Positions 50,243 through 59,612 are shown, counted from the stretch's first letter. The stretch is DNA of 64,000 nucleotides from DASUPK01 sp963736305 (GCA_963736305.1 CAVTOD010000005.1:496001-560000), one strand, 5' to 3'. Notes: generated by a model from the sequence alone, not told the origin. Translations and numbers: made by a program.

Positions 50243-50961
50243 CAGCGCTCCCCCGCCTGCTCGCGCTCGGCGGCCTTCCTCAGGGGCGAGTCGGCTGAGG
50301 AGCCCGCATACGGATCGACGGCGACATCGCCCGCGCCGCCAAGCAGAGCGCCGGGAGTCCGAGACAGGATCTTCAGGTCCAGGCGCAGCGAGCGATGCTC
50401 GACGTACCAGACGTCGAGCTCGATTCGCTCCTCCCACGGGATGCCCGCGCGACCGTGGATCTGGGCCCAGCCGGTCACACCCGGGCGCAGGTCCAGGCGG
50501 CGCAGCTGGCGCGGCGTGTAGAGCTCGACCTGGGCGGGCAGCGTGGCTCGTGGGCCGACGATCCGCATGTCACCGCGCAGGACGTTGAAGAGATTCGGCA
50601 GCTCATCGAGCGAGAAGCGCCGCAGGAACCTGCCGACGCGCGTCACCCGCGGGTCCTCGGCCGTCACGGCGGTCCCCACGCCCACTGGGTCGGCGCCCGG
50701 GCGCATGGTCCGCAGCTTGAACATCTCGAAGATCACGCCGTCTCGGCCCACCCGCCGCTGCCTGTAGATGACCGGCCCGCGGGACTCGAGGCGGATCGCG
50801 ATCGCCGCTGCCAGCAGGACCGGGGAGACGAGGACCAGGCTCGCGACCGCGATCACCAGGTCGGCCCAGCGGGGCAGCCCCTGCTTCGGGCGACTGGACG
50901 GCGGCGGCACGTCCAGGCGCTGCTGGTGAGCGCCGGGCACCGGGCCGTTCTTACCGCTCAT
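50242..50961 (-). CDS. undecaprenyl-phosphate sugar-1-phosphate transferase (bacterial sugar transferase)
   Basis: A 239-residue initiating transferase of the PF02397 family. One membrane helix (about residues 33-56) anchors a cytoplasmic domain with YRQRRVGRDGVIFEMFKLRTM, then SLDELPNLFNVLRGDM and RIVGPRATLP, the Asp-Glu catalytic pair, and RPGVTGWAQIHGR. It lacks the long N-terminal multi-pass part of WbaP/WcaJ enzymes. It would put the first sugar phosphate on undecaprenyl phosphate. ATG 50961 overlaps the glycosyltransferase stop. Confidence 0.95.
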   Translation of the reverse strand: MSGKNGPVPGAHQQRLDVPPPSSRPKQGLPRWADLVIAVASLVLVSPVLLAAAIAIRLESRGPVIYRQRRVGRDGVIFEMFKLRTMRPGADPVGVGTAVTAEDPRVTRVGRFLRRFSLDELPNLFNVLRGDMRIVGPRATLPAQVELYTPRQLRRLDLRPGVTGWAQIHGRAGIPWEERIELDVWYVEHRSLRLDLKILSRTPGALLGGAGDVAVDPYAGSSADSPLRKAAEREQAGER

Positions 50962-52088
50962 CGCGTGCCCTCGACCTTCTCCCAGCCGATCGGCACGGAG
51001 CCGGCACGGAGCCGGTCCCAGAGTCCCACTGCGATCGAGGCGGTCACGGTGACGTAGTAGTAGGCGATCCTGAACGGGAGGGCGGGGACGAAGCGCCCGA
51101 GCAGGGCTCCGAGCAGCAGGGCGAGCTGCAGGGCCATGGTTGCGACGTAGACCCAGCCGTCTCCGAGGAGCGCCACGTTTGCGGCGAGCGCGATCAGGTG
51201 CAGCCACGGCGTCAGATAGCGAAGGAGGCGGTGGGAGTAGATCTCGAGGGCGTAGCCCGGGCCGTAGCCGCGTGGATCGAGCATTCCCCACTTGAGCATC
51301 ACGTCCCAGAGTCCCCACATCATCCGGCGCTTGCGGCGGAACTCGCCCTCGACCGTGGGCGCCATCTTCTCCTCGGCGATCGCCGCCGGCTCGTAGACCG
51401 CCCGCCAGCCTCGCTTCGTGAGCTCGAACGGGAAGCCGATGTCCTGTCCGCGGCTCGGATCGAGCTCGATGTAGGCCTCGCGGCGGACCGCGTATATCGC
51501 GCCGTTGCCCGCGGTGATCCCAGCGAGCCTGGTCTCCATCGAGCGGACCGCCATCTCGTAGCGCCAGTAAATCCCCTCCTGGTTGCCGCCCTCTCCCCCC
51601 TCGAATCGGACCTGGCCGCACGCGTATCCCACGCGTGGGTCGGAGAAGCGGCCGACGAGGCGGCGCAGGGCGTCGGGGCGCCAGTAGCTGTTCGCGTCAG
51701 AGAACGCCAGGATCGTTCCCGTCGCCCCCCTGACCGCCTGATTGAGGGCGGCGACCTTGCCGCCGCGGGGGAGCTCCAGCACGCGGTCCGCGCCGGCGGT
51801 GCGGGCGAGCTCCGCCGTCCGGTCGCTCGACCCATCCGATGCGACGACAACCTCGAGGAGAACCCCGGGGTAGTCGAGCGCCCGCGCGTTGGCGATCTTC
51901 CGCTCGATCACCTCCTCCTCGTCATAGGCGGGGATGACCAGGGTGACGGTCGGGAGTTGGCCGTCGGCGCCGGGCGGCGTCCCGTCCTCTCCGAAGACCT
52001 TCGCCAGGCCCCAGAGCAGCAGCGGGTATCCCAGATGGGCGTAGACGATCAGGCCGACCGCGGCCCAGAAGATGATTTCCAGCGCCAT
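50958..52088 (-). CDS. membrane glycosyltransferase family 2
   Basis: A 376-residue GT2 enzyme: an N-terminal helix (EIIFWAAVGLIVYAHLGYPLL), the GT-A core with VTLVIPAYDEEEVIERKI, VVASDGSSDRT, LAFSDANSYW as the metal site, GNGAIYAVRREAY, and EEKMAPTVEGEFRRKRRMM, then four C-terminal membrane segments. It resembles NodC/BcsA-like processive or Dol-P-type transferases. ATG 52088 is preferred to an earlier one at 52136; GATAAT lies nine bases upstream of it. Confidence 0.93.
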   Translation of the reverse strand: MALEIIFWAAVGLIVYAHLGYPLLLWGLAKVFGEDGTPPGADGQLPTVTLVIPAYDEEEVIERKIANARALDYPGVLLEVVVASDGSSDRTAELARTAGADRVLELPRGGKVAALNQAVRGATGTILAFSDANSYWRPDALRRLVGRFSDPRVGYACGQVRFEGGEGGNQEGIYWRYEMAVRSMETRLAGITAGNGAIYAVRREAYIELDPSRGQDIGFPFELTKRGWRAVYEPAAIAEEKMAPTVEGEFRRKRRMMWGLWDVMLKWGMLDPRGYGPGYALEIYSHRLLRYLTPWLHLIALAANVALLGDGWVYVATMALQLALLLGALLGRFVPALPFRIAYYYVTVTASIAVGLWDRLRAGSVPIGWEKVEGTR

Positions 52089-52119
52089 TGGCGAGGGATT
52101 ATCGGCGTTTACGCGAGGG

Positions 52120-52135
52120 TGCTCCGTCAGGAGCA
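52120..52135 (-). other. hairpin between two glycosyltransferase genes
   Basis: TGCTCC and GGAGCA form a six-pair stem around four bases, just after the stop of the GT4 gene and before the promoter of the GT2 gene. There is no T-run. Confidence 0.4.
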
Positions 52136-52142
52136 ATCCGTG

Positions 52143-53246
52143 TTATGTGAGCTCGCGGTAGAGGGCCATCGTCGACTGGGCGATCGCGTCCCACGAGGAG
52201 ATGGTGGAAGCCTCCCGGGCCGCGGCGGCCGCAAGAGCCTCGGTGGCGGCCGGGTCGGCGAGCAGATCGTTGATCGTCTCGGACAGGGCGTCCGGGTCAC
52301 CGGGTGGGACCAGACGCGCCGCCCCCCGTTCGGCGACCTCGGAGAACCCGCCCACCGCGCTGAGCACGAGCGGCCGCCCGAACGCGAGAGCGGTGTAGAG
52401 CACGCCTGACTGCTCGATGTTGCGGTAGGGCAGGACGACGAGGTCGGCGCGGCGCATGAAGGCCGGGATCTCGGGGTCGGGGATGAATCGGTCGACGAAG
52501 CGGACCGTTCCCGGCGCGCGTTCCGCCAGCTCGCGCAGCTCGCCCATGGGCATTCGGGGCATGCCGACGATCCAGAGCTCGGCGCCCTCGACGTGCGAGA
52601 AGGCCTCGAGCAGCACGTCGGTCCCCTTGTAGGGCCGGACCAGGCCGAAGGCGAGGATCACCGGGCCGCTCACCTCGCGCAGCTCCTCCGGCAGCGGCTT
52701 CTCGTCGCCCTGCCGGGTCAGGTAGTCGAAGGCCCCGTGCGGGATCACGCGAAGCCTCTCGGCCGGCACCCCGAAATCCGCCTGGAGTCGCGAAGCGCCG
52801 TGCTCGGAATGGACCACCACCGCATCCATCCCGGCGAGGAGCTTCGCCAGCGTGCGCCCGATGCGAGAGTCCGCCTCCGGGAGGCGCCAGTGCATCGTGT
52901 ACAGGCGGGGGCGCTTCGGCGGCAGCAGATGGCGGTCCAGGGCGGGGATCGGGAGCCACTGGTAGTGGACGACGTCGGCCTCCTCGGCCACCCGGCGGTA
53001 GCGGCGCATGTCCGGGACGTGCTCGGCGGCGCGCAGCAGCCGGCGCCGCCTGGCACCAATTCCGGGCCGTGCTGCGCGTCGGTAGAAGAGCTCGCGCATC
53101 CGGTAGCCCGTCTCCTGGGGGACCGGGCCGTACGCAAAGCGGGACGTGACCAGCTCCACCTCGGCCCCGGCACGGGCGAGCGCGCCCGACAGGGCGTGGT
53201 CATACGGTGGCGTATAGGCCGCCGGATCGACGATCTGGACCCGCAT
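52143..53246 (-). CDS. glycosyltransferase family 4
   Basis: A 367-residue GT-B retaining enzyme. N-terminal acceptor domain (VQIVDPAAYTPPYDHALS, VVHYQWLPIPALDRH), C-terminal donor domain with VILAFGLVRPYKGTDVLLEAF, RADLVVLPYRNIEQSG with the E-x7-E region continuing through VLYTALAFGRPLVLSAVGGFSE. ATG 53246 lies 17 bases from the divergent GT2 start at 53264. Donor sugar unknown. Confidence 0.94.
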   Translation of the reverse strand: MRVQIVDPAAYTPPYDHALSGALARAGAEVELVTSRFAYGPVPQETGYRMRELFYRRAARPGIGARRRRLLRAAEHVPDMRRYRRVAEEADVVHYQWLPIPALDRHLLPPKRPRLYTMHWRLPEADSRIGRTLAKLLAGMDAVVVHSEHGASRLQADFGVPAERLRVIPHGAFDYLTRQGDEKPLPEELREVSGPVILAFGLVRPYKGTDVLLEAFSHVEGAELWIVGMPRMPMGELRELAERAPGTVRFVDRFIPDPEIPAFMRRADLVVLPYRNIEQSGVLYTALAFGRPLVLSAVGGFSEVAERGAARLVPPGDPDALSETINDLLADPAATEALAAAAAREASTISSWDAIAQSTMALYRELT

Positions 53247-53263
53247 GGGCGAGCATTGTCGCC

Positions 53264-54193
53264 GTGCTGGTTTCCTATTGCGTGGTCAACACCAACGCGC
53301 GGGAACTTCTTCTCGCGTGCCTCGAGGCGATCGAGCGGACGACGCCGCCCGATCTCGACCACGAGATCCTCGTCCTGGACAACGCCTCCGACGACGGCTC
53401 CGCGGAAGCGGTGCAGGCATTGGATCGAGACATCCGGCTGATCGCGCTCGACCGGCGCGCGGGAAAGGCGGAGAACGACAGCCGGCTCCTGCAGGAGGCG
53501 CGCGGCGAGTTCTGCCTGCTGCTCAACGAGGACTCCGAGCTGCAGCCCGGTGCCACGGCCGCCCTCCTGGGAGCCCTGCAATCGGACCGGGATGCGGCCG
53601 TCGCGGGCGCACAGCTGCTGGCGCCGGATGGGCGCGAGGTTCCCTGTGCCTGGCGGCTGCCGAGCGCCGAGACGGCGCTGGCGGGCGCCTTCTTCCTGCA
53701 TCGCCGCGTGACCGTGAAGAGCGGCGGGACCGGGACGCGCCCCGTCGGCTGGGTGCAGTCGAGCGCGATGCTGGTCCGGCGCGAGGCGGCCGAGCACGTC
53801 GGCTGGCTCGATGCAGAGTTCTTCGTCTACTCAGACGAGACCGACTTCTGCAAGCGCCTCTGGGACGCCCATTGGAAGATCCTCTACGTCCCCTCGGCGC
53901 GGGCGATCCACCACGACCAGATGGCGCAGGACGTCGCCGGTGCCGAGCGGCGAATCGTCGAGTACCACCGCAATCGCGACCGCTACGCGCGCAAGCATCT
54001 CGGCCGGGTGGAGACGTTCCTGATGCGGCCCGTGCTCGCCTGGCCCTATCTGCTGCGCGCGGTCGCCGCGCTCTTCCTCCCAGACCACTCGGCGCGGCGG
54101 TACTGGCTCCACGCGCGTCAGGCGCTGCGCCCGCGAAGCGGCGAGGGGATCCGAGAGGCGGCCGAGGCATACAACCGGGGCTTAGGCTCGTAG
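53264..54193 (+). CDS. glycosyltransferase family 2 (rhamnosyltransferase-like)
   Basis: A 309-residue GT2 enzyme with LVSYCVVNTNARELLLACL, ILVLDNASDDGSAEAV, CLLLNEDSELQPGA as the metal-binding region, VGWVQSSAMLVRREA and WLDAEFFVYSDETDFCKRL, a pattern seen in dTDP-rhamnosyltransferases. One hydrophobic segment near residue 260 may tether it. GTG 53264 is the best start; an upstream extension would run into the divergent gene. The gap to the divergent GT4 start is only 17 bases. Confidence 0.92.
   Translation: MLVSYCVVNTNARELLLACLEAIERTTPPDLDHEILVLDNASDDGSAEAVQALDRDIRLIALDRRAGKAENDSRLLQEARGEFCLLLNEDSELQPGATAALLGALQSDRDAAVAGAQLLAPDGREVPCAWRLPSAETALAGAFFLHRRVTVKSGGTGTRPVGWVQSSAMLVRREAAEHVGWLDAEFFVYSDETDFCKRLWDAHWKILYVPSARAIHHDQMAQDVAGAERRIVEYHRNRDRYARKHLGRVETFLMRPVLAWPYLLRAVAALFLPDHSARRYWLHARQALRPRSGEGIREAAEAYNRGLGS
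54183..54188 (+). promoter_or_regulatory. -10 box of the second GT4 gene, leaderless type
   Basis: TAGGCT, in the last codons of the upstream gene, is followed by seven bases and the GTG at 54196. Confidence 0.4.
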
Positions 54194-54195
54194 CC

Positions 54196-55218
54196 GTGCG
54201 CATCCTGGAGGTGACTCAGATGTGGCCGAGCCCGGAGCAGCCCGACCTCGGCAGCTTCCTGGTCCCGCTGACGCGGGAGATCGAGGCGCTCGGGCATGAG
54301 GTCGAGGTGGCCTCGATCAGCCAGCGTGGCGGCTCGCGCTCCAAGTACGTCCGCCTGGTCCGCGAGTCGCGCGCGGCGGCCCGCCGCTTCCGCCCGGACG
54401 TCGTCTTCGCCCACTTCCTCTTCCCCTCCGGTGCCGCCGGCGCGCTCGCTGCCCGGGCGGCCGGCGCCCCCCTCGTCGTCATGGCGCACGGGCAGGACGT
54501 CGCCAATCTGGGGCGGATTCCCGGCGTCACCGCCGCGACGCGTTGGGTGCTCGGCCGATCCTCCGCGGTGATCGCCAACTCGCGGTGGCTCGCCGGCCGC
54601 CTCACCGAGCGAATCCCGGCGGCCGAGCCGAAGATCGAGATCGCCGACTGCGGGGTCGACCTGGACGCGTTCGCCCCCCGCCCCGCGGCCGAGGCGCGAC
54701 GGGCGCTGCGTTGGGACGGCGATGGCCCAGCGTTCCTCTGCGTCGGCTCGCTGATCGAGCGCAAGAACGTCGTGCGGCTCGCCGATGCGTTCGCGACCCT
54801 GGGGCGGGGAAGGCTCGCGTTCGTCGGGGACGGGCCCCTGAGGGACGCTCTGGAGGGCCGCGACGGAGTCACCCTGGCCGGCCGGATCCCGCAGGCTGAG
54901 GTCCCACAATGGGTCGCCGCCTGCGACGTCCTCTGTCAGCCCTCACTGCGGGAGCCCTTCGGGCAGGCGACCCTCGAGGCGATGGCGATGGAGCGCAGCG
55001 TCCTGGCGACCGTCGTTGGCGGCCCGCCGGAGTTCGTCACTCGTGAGGCGGGCGTCCTGGTCGATCCGCAGGACCCCGACGGCCTCGCGCCCGCGCTCGA
55101 GCTGGTGTCGAGGATGCCGTCGCCGAACCCGGATGCGCGGCGTGCGGCGGCGGAGCACGACGTGAAACGCCAGGCCGCTCGGATGGCCGCCGTCCTCGAG
55201 CACGCCGCCGCCGACTAG
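54196..55218 (+). CDS. glycosyltransferase family 4
   Basis: A 340-residue GT-B enzyme: ILEVTQMWPSPEQPDLGSFL, VVMAHGQDVANLG, the helix around SSAVIANSRWLAGRL, IADCGVDLDAFAPR, and the donor domain FLCVGSLIERKNVVRLADAF with PSLREPFGQATLEAMAMERSVLA, the E-x7-E motif. It probably adds a sugar to the cluster's glycan. Its TAG stop shares CTAG with the convergent flippase stop. Confidence 0.93.
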   Translation: MRILEVTQMWPSPEQPDLGSFLVPLTREIEALGHEVEVASISQRGGSRSKYVRLVRESRAAARRFRPDVVFAHFLFPSGAAGALAARAAGAPLVVMAHGQDVANLGRIPGVTAATRWVLGRSSAVIANSRWLAGRLTERIPAAEPKIEIADCGVDLDAFAPRPAAEARRALRWDGDGPAFLCVGSLIERKNVVRLADAFATLGRGRLAFVGDGPLRDALEGRDGVTLAGRIPQAEVPQWVAACDVLCQPSLREPFGQATLEAMAMERSVLATVVGGPPEFVTREAGVLVDPQDPDGLAPALELVSRMPSPNPDARRAAAEHDVKRQAARMAAVLEHAAAD

Positions 55219-56786
55219 CGGATCGCGTCCTCGTCTCGCTGCTCTGCCTCCAGAGTCTCGCGCGTCATGCGGGGACCCCTCCCATGGGGCGGCTCCGGCT
55301 CTGTGGGCTCCTCCGGCGCCTCCCGGAGCTTGGTCAGCGCCGCTCTGACGTACGCCGGGCTGAGCACGCGTCCGGCCGCCTCGCGCTCCTCGTCGTTGAG
55401 GAAGCCCGTAACCCAGAGCAGCAGGGGATAGGCGAGCCATAGCGCCGTCCTGCCGGCAAGCCCCCAGAAACCGCTCGTCGGCAGCAGCAGCTCTCCGGCG
55501 AGGACCAGCACGATCGCGAGCCCGGCCGCCTGTGCGAGGCGCAGCCATTCGTACGGCACCTTGAAGAGGCGCTGGGTGAAGACGTACATAAGCACCAGAA
55601 CCACGGCGTAGGACGCGACCAGGGAGACGCCCGCGCCGACGATCCCCATCGAGGGAAGCAGGATCAGGTTGAGCGCGATATTGACCACGGTGCCTGCTCC
55701 GGTCGCCGGGAAGTTGAACTCGGTCCGGCCCGTCCGGCCGAGGATGATCACCAGGACGAGGTACAGCGCGTATAGCATCACGCCGGTCGAAATCAACCCG
55801 ATCGTCTTGTAGGAATCGAAGAACTCCGGCGCCGCCAGCGTCCGCACGATCCAGCGCGAGAGCAGCCACATCCCGGCGACGAAGAAGGTCGTGACCGAGA
55901 CGAACCAGGTGACGATCACGGCGTAGGCCTTGCGCGCCTCGTCGTCGTCCCGGATCGAATAGGCGAGCGGCGGCCAGGCGAGCTGGAAGCCCTTGACGAG
56001 GACGTTGACCGCCTGTGCGAACTTGACCGAGAGGCTGTAGAGGCCGGCGTCGCCGAGGCCGACGAGCCGGACGATCAGCACCCGGTCGATGAAGTTGAGG
56101 GAGTAGAGCGAGAGCTCGGCGGGCATCGTCGGCAAGCCCCAGCGGAGCATTCGCCGCCAGAGCGGGAAATCGGGGATCAGAGCCAGGCGCCTGCGCTGGG
56201 CGATCACGAGGCCGGCGAGGAACACGGCGCCGGTCGCGTACTGGCCCCAGAGCAGGCCGCTGGCGCCCTTGTCCTCCCCCACCACCAGCCAGACGGTCAC
56301 CGGGATGGTCACGAGGACGTTCGCGACGGTGAAGGCGAAGTAGGCCTTCGCGCGCTCGTCGATCCTGAAGAGCGCCGTCAGGAACTCGAACATCGTGAAG
56401 ACCCAGAGCCCGAAGATCGCGATCCGCATCAGGTTCGGGTCCGAGTGGTCCAGCAGGAGCCGGGACAGGGGCTCGGCGAGCGGAAGCGCGATCGCCAGGC
56501 CGATCGTCGTCGTCCAGAGCAGCGACGCGAAGGCGGTCTTCACCACCTGGTCCGGGACCTCGTCGGACTGGTAGTAGAAGCGCAGGAGGGCTTCGACGAT
56601 CCCCAGCCGGATCACGATGCTGGCAGCGATCACGCCGGTCACCAGGACCTCCGCGGCGCCGTAGTCGGCCGGCGTCAGGTACCGCGTGTAGAGAGGCAGT
56701 AGCGCGACCGCGATCAGCTTCGAGATCACGCTGGAGGCCGTGTACGCGGCCCCCGTGGTCGCCAGGCGGCGGAGGTATCCGGTCAT
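55215..56786 (-). CDS. polysaccharide flippase (Wzx/MOP family)
   Basis: A 523-residue protein with about 14 membrane segments of the MATE/MOP superfamily. The start GYLRRLATTGAAYTASSVISKLIAVALLPLYTRYLTPADYG (typical Wzx N-terminus), FIDRVLIVRLVGLGDAGLYSLS and NIALNLILLPSMGIVGAGVS are characteristic. It moves lipid-linked oligosaccharides across the membrane. The last about 45 residues are a charged tail. ATG 56786 stands two bases beyond the ligase stop. Confidence 0.94.
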   Translation of the reverse strand: MTGYLRRLATTGAAYTASSVISKLIAVALLPLYTRYLTPADYGAAEVLVTGVIAASIVIRLGIVEALLRFYYQSDEVPDQVVKTAFASLLWTTTIGLAIALPLAEPLSRLLLDHSDPNLMRIAIFGLWVFTMFEFLTALFRIDERAKAYFAFTVANVLVTIPVTVWLVVGEDKGASGLLWGQYATGAVFLAGLVIAQRRRLALIPDFPLWRRMLRWGLPTMPAELSLYSLNFIDRVLIVRLVGLGDAGLYSLSVKFAQAVNVLVKGFQLAWPPLAYSIRDDDEARKAYAVIVTWFVSVTTFFVAGMWLLSRWIVRTLAAPEFFDSYKTIGLISTGVMLYALYLVLVIILGRTGRTEFNFPATGAGTVVNIALNLILLPSMGIVGAGVSLVASYAVVLVLMYVFTQRLFKVPYEWLRLAQAAGLAIVLVLAGELLLPTSGFWGLAGRTALWLAYPLLLWVTGFLNDEEREAAGRVLSPAYVRAALTKLREAPEEPTEPEPPHGRGPRMTRETLEAEQRDEDAIR

Positions 56787-56788
56787 CG

Positions 56789-58324
56789 CTATCCCGGAGG
56801 TTGACGCGCAGACCCACCGGATCTTGAGCCGGGCCATTCACCTGCGCCGACCTCGGCGGCAAGCACACCGCCCACTGCGAGCAGCGCCCAGGTGAGCGGA
56901 TCGGTGAGATAGGCGGCGTAGCCGATGGTGTGGACGAGCAGCGCGCAGAAGGCGGCCGCGATGCCGATCCGTGCCGGAGTGAGCTCCACGCGGTCCCCAT
57001 CCGCGAGCGACCGGAACCGACCGCCCCATCCCGGCGCCACCCCGCGCATCCCGTCGAGGACGGCCCAGAGGGCCGCGGCGAGCAGCACGACGTACGCGAT
57101 CACGCCGATCGCCCCCTGCTCGGCCGCGACCGTGACGGGCTCGCTGTGAGAGATCGTCGTGTCGCCCGGCGGGACGTTCTCCTCGCGAGCGAACTCCTTC
57201 GAGAAGGAGGCGGAGCCGTATCCGTAGAGCGGCCGGTGACCCGCCAGCTTCAACCCGCCGGAGACCAGGGTCCCGTGCCCCTCGGTGTTGATCGAGTTCG
57301 AGTCGCTGGAGGAACTTCGAACCAAGAGCCCCGCGCCGACTGCGACAACCGCCACGAGGGTCGCAATCGCAGTCCAGCGGAAGCTCCAGCGAAGCGCGAC
57401 CAAGACGATCAATCCGGCGAACAGGGCGATGAAGCTCGTCTGGGAGAAGGCGAAGAGCAGGCCGGCGAACGCGATCGCCACCGCTCCCGCGAGCGCGAAC
57501 GCCACAGCTCGGTTGGCCGCCCAGAGCAGCGTGGTGGTCGCGAGCAGGATGGTGAGGACGAGATAGCGGCCGTAGATGTTCGGGTCCCAGAAGAGCGAGT
57601 TGACGCGGAAGTAGAAGTGAAAGTCATTCGAGGCCTCGAGCTTCCCGTTCCAGAAGATGTGCTCGGTGGCGAACTGGCCGATTCCGATCACGGCCAGGAT
57701 CAGCCCCTCGGCGAGGAGCACGCAGAGGGCGAGGCGCAGAAGGCGCCGATCCCAGGTCGCCTCCGCCAGCAGGGAGAAGAGGATCGCGAAAGGGATCAGG
57801 AAGAAGCCGACGTTGCGCGCTGCGAAGGCGACGTCCGGGGAGTAGATGGTCTGCAGGGCGTACAGGCAGATCACACCGACCAGGGCGAGCACGAGCGGCT
57901 TCGGAAGCCGGCGGAGCCTGGTCTCGCCGCGGACGGTCGCCGCCACGGTCGCGAGCACGCCCGCGCCGATCACGACGTAGAGGGGGATCAGCAGGTTCAC
58001 CGCCTCCCCGCCCGACACGTGCAGGCGCACCCGAAAGGGCAACGTCGCGACCACGAGCAGAGGCAGCAGCACCGGCCAGCGGAGCATCGCCGCCGCGCCG
58101 GCCGCGAGCACCGCGATGCTCGCCACGATCAGCCCGGCGAAGGCGAGATGGTGCTCGCGCAGGTTGCTGATCTCGTCCCAGCCCTGGCCCGCGATCAGCG
58201 CCAGCGCCAGCGCTCCGGCCAGCACGAGGCCGCCGACCCGCAATCGAGCATCGGTGGCCAGAAAGGACACCGACAGCGCTCCGGCCGCGCCCAGGCAGCC
58301 CGCGACCTCGAGCGCCGTGGTCAC
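56789..58324 (-). CDS. O-antigen ligase/polymerase-like membrane protein (Wzy_C type)
   Basis: A 511-residue protein with about 12 membrane segments. The large outer loop near residue 360-400 (HRPLYGYGSASFSKEF, then SHSEPVTVAAEQGAIGVI) is the usual Wzy_C/O-antigen-ligase motif H-x-x-P-L-x-G-x-G followed by SHS. In a bacterium without LPS it would polymerise or ligate a surface glycan. It is coupled by GTGA to the upstream gene. Confidence 0.9.
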   Translation of the reverse strand: MTTALEVAGCLGAAGALSVSFLATDARLRVGGLVLAGALALALIAGQGWDEISNLREHHLAFAGLIVASIAVLAAGAAAMLRWPVLLPLLVVATLPFRVRLHVSGGEAVNLLIPLYVVIGAGVLATVAATVRGETRLRRLPKPLVLALVGVICLYALQTIYSPDVAFAARNVGFFLIPFAILFSLLAEATWDRRLLRLALCVLLAEGLILAVIGIGQFATEHIFWNGKLEASNDFHFYFRVNSLFWDPNIYGRYLVLTILLATTTLLWAANRAVAFALAGAVAIAFAGLLFAFSQTSFIALFAGLIVLVALRWSFRWTAIATLVAVVAVGAGLLVRSSSSDSNSINTEGHGTLVSGGLKLAGHRPLYGYGSASFSKEFAREENVPPGDTTISHSEPVTVAAEQGAIGVIAYVVLLAAALWAVLDGMRGVAPGWGGRFRSLADGDRVELTPARIGIAAAFCALLVHTIGYAAYLTDPLTWALLAVGGVLAAEVGAGEWPGSRSGGSARQPPG

Positions 58325-58740
58325 GGCTGGGCCCCGGTGGCCCGGATCGTCAGGTGCTCCCCGGATACCGCCGTTCGATCCGCACGCTCCAGGGAGAGCT
58401 GCAGGTGATACGGCCCCGGCGCAACCGGCTGACCGGACGAGCTCCTGCCGTCCCAGTCGAAGCAGTGCGGAGCGTCCCCGCCCTCGAGCTCGCCGTCGGC
58501 GAGGACCCGCACCGGGCGGTCTGCATAGTCGACGACCGACACCTGGACCTTGTCGGCGCGCGTCAGCAGGAAACAGGCCCGGTAGCGCGGCCCCGGGCGC
58601 CTCTTCCAGTGGAACGAGCTGGCGACGGGTCCCTGGTCGCGCAGGTGCTGGGTGACGACGATCGCCGCCGCGGTGGCCACCAGCAGGAACGACACCACCA
58701 GGACGGAGATCACGACGGCCGATCGACTGCGCTCGCTCAC
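58321..58740 (-). CDS. membrane-anchored FlgD-like Ig-domain protein
   Basis: A 139-residue protein: one membrane helix (about residues 8-30) and an outer beta domain. The HCFDWDGRSSSGQPVAPGPYHLQLSLE segment is the FlgD Ig-like signature (WDG-x-x-x-G-x-x-V-x-x-G-x-Y). It may help glycan polymerase or wall attachment. GTG start; its stop overlaps the polymerase start. Confidence 0.82.
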   Translation of the reverse strand: MSERSRSAVVISVLVVSFLLVATAAAIVVTQHLRDQGPVASSFHWKRRPGPRYRACFLLTRADKVQVSVVDYADRPVRVLADGELEGGDAPHCFDWDGRSSSGQPVAPGPYHLQLSLERADRTAVSGEHLTIRATGAQP

Positions 58741-58766
58741 AGGGCGGCCGGTCTAGGTGGGTTGGC

Positions 58767-59612
58767 TCAGATTCCCGAGCCGGTCGTGTCGCTGACCCCG
58801 CTGCTGCTCGAAGCCCCTGCCTTGTCGTCTCCCAGGACCACAGCCACGGGATCCCCCTCCGCGGCCGTTCGCACCTCGTTGCTCATCGGCTGCGTCTTCT
58901 GGATCCCGACGACCTGGCCGATGATCGGGCCGCACTGCGCGCCATCCGTCGGATCGAACATGACGACGCTCGTGGTGAAGGGGCTGGTGGTGTTGCCGAC
59001 CGGCCCGACCTTGTACTGGGCCTGCTTGAGCTGGCCCGCGGACGACGCGGCCAGACCGGGGGTGGCGGTTCCGTTGAGGACGGCGACCTTGGTCTGCCCC
59101 GGCGGGCACGGCCCCTTGCCCTTCTTCGCAGCGCCGGGTGTGGTCGAGTCCGAACCGCCGCCGGTAACCCGGGTGACCCCGAAGGCGATCCCCGCGATCA
59201 GGAGAATCGCGCCGATCACGACGACGGCCAGCGAAAGAGGCTCGGAGAGCCAGGCCGGACGCTCGCGCCCGCCGGGCTCCCGGCGACGCTGCTCGAATCG
59301 CTGGCGGCGCTGGGCCGCCTGCCGGGCGAGCTCCGCCCGCCTGAAGGCCTCGGCCTCGTTGGGCGCCGTCGCGGCGGCAGCGGCGGCGGCCTTCTCGGGC
59401 TCCTTGGTGGTGGATGCCACTGCCGAGGCCGTCCTCTCGGCGGGCGCGACCGCCTCGTCGTCGTCCAGACCACCCTCGACGAGGAAGCTGGCCTGGTCTC
59501 GCAGGCGGCGGACGTCGCGCGCTTGGGCGAAATAGAGCAGCGCAAGAAGGGCCAGGCCCAGGAACGAGGCGAGACCCGCGACAGCGCCGACATCCTTCAG
59601 AAGACTGCTCAT
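58767..59612 (-). CDS. membrane protein with LytR C-terminal domain
   Basis: A 281-residue protein. Two membrane segments at about 8-28 and 127-147 are separated by an Ala/Glu/Arg-rich cytoplasmic region (EAEAFRRAELARQAAQRRQRF). The outer domain KVAVLNGTATPGLAASSAGQL then YKVGPVGNTTSPFTTSVVMF matches the LytR_C domain found at the C-terminus of LCP phosphotransferases. No LCP catalytic domain is present. A role in tethering glycan to wall is possible. Confidence 0.87.
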   Translation of the reverse strand: MSSLLKDVGAVAGLASFLGLALLALLYFAQARDVRRLRDQASFLVEGGLDDDEAVAPAERTASAVASTTKEPEKAAAAAAATAPNEAEAFRRAELARQAAQRRQRFEQRRREPGGRERPAWLSEPLSLAVVVIGAILLIAGIAFGVTRVTGGGSDSTTPGAAKKGKGPCPPGQTKVAVLNGTATPGLAASSAGQLKQAQYKVGPVGNTTSPFTTSVVMFDPTDGAQCGPIIGQVVGIQKTQPMSNEVRTAAEGDPVAVVLGDDKAGASSSSGVSDTTGSGI

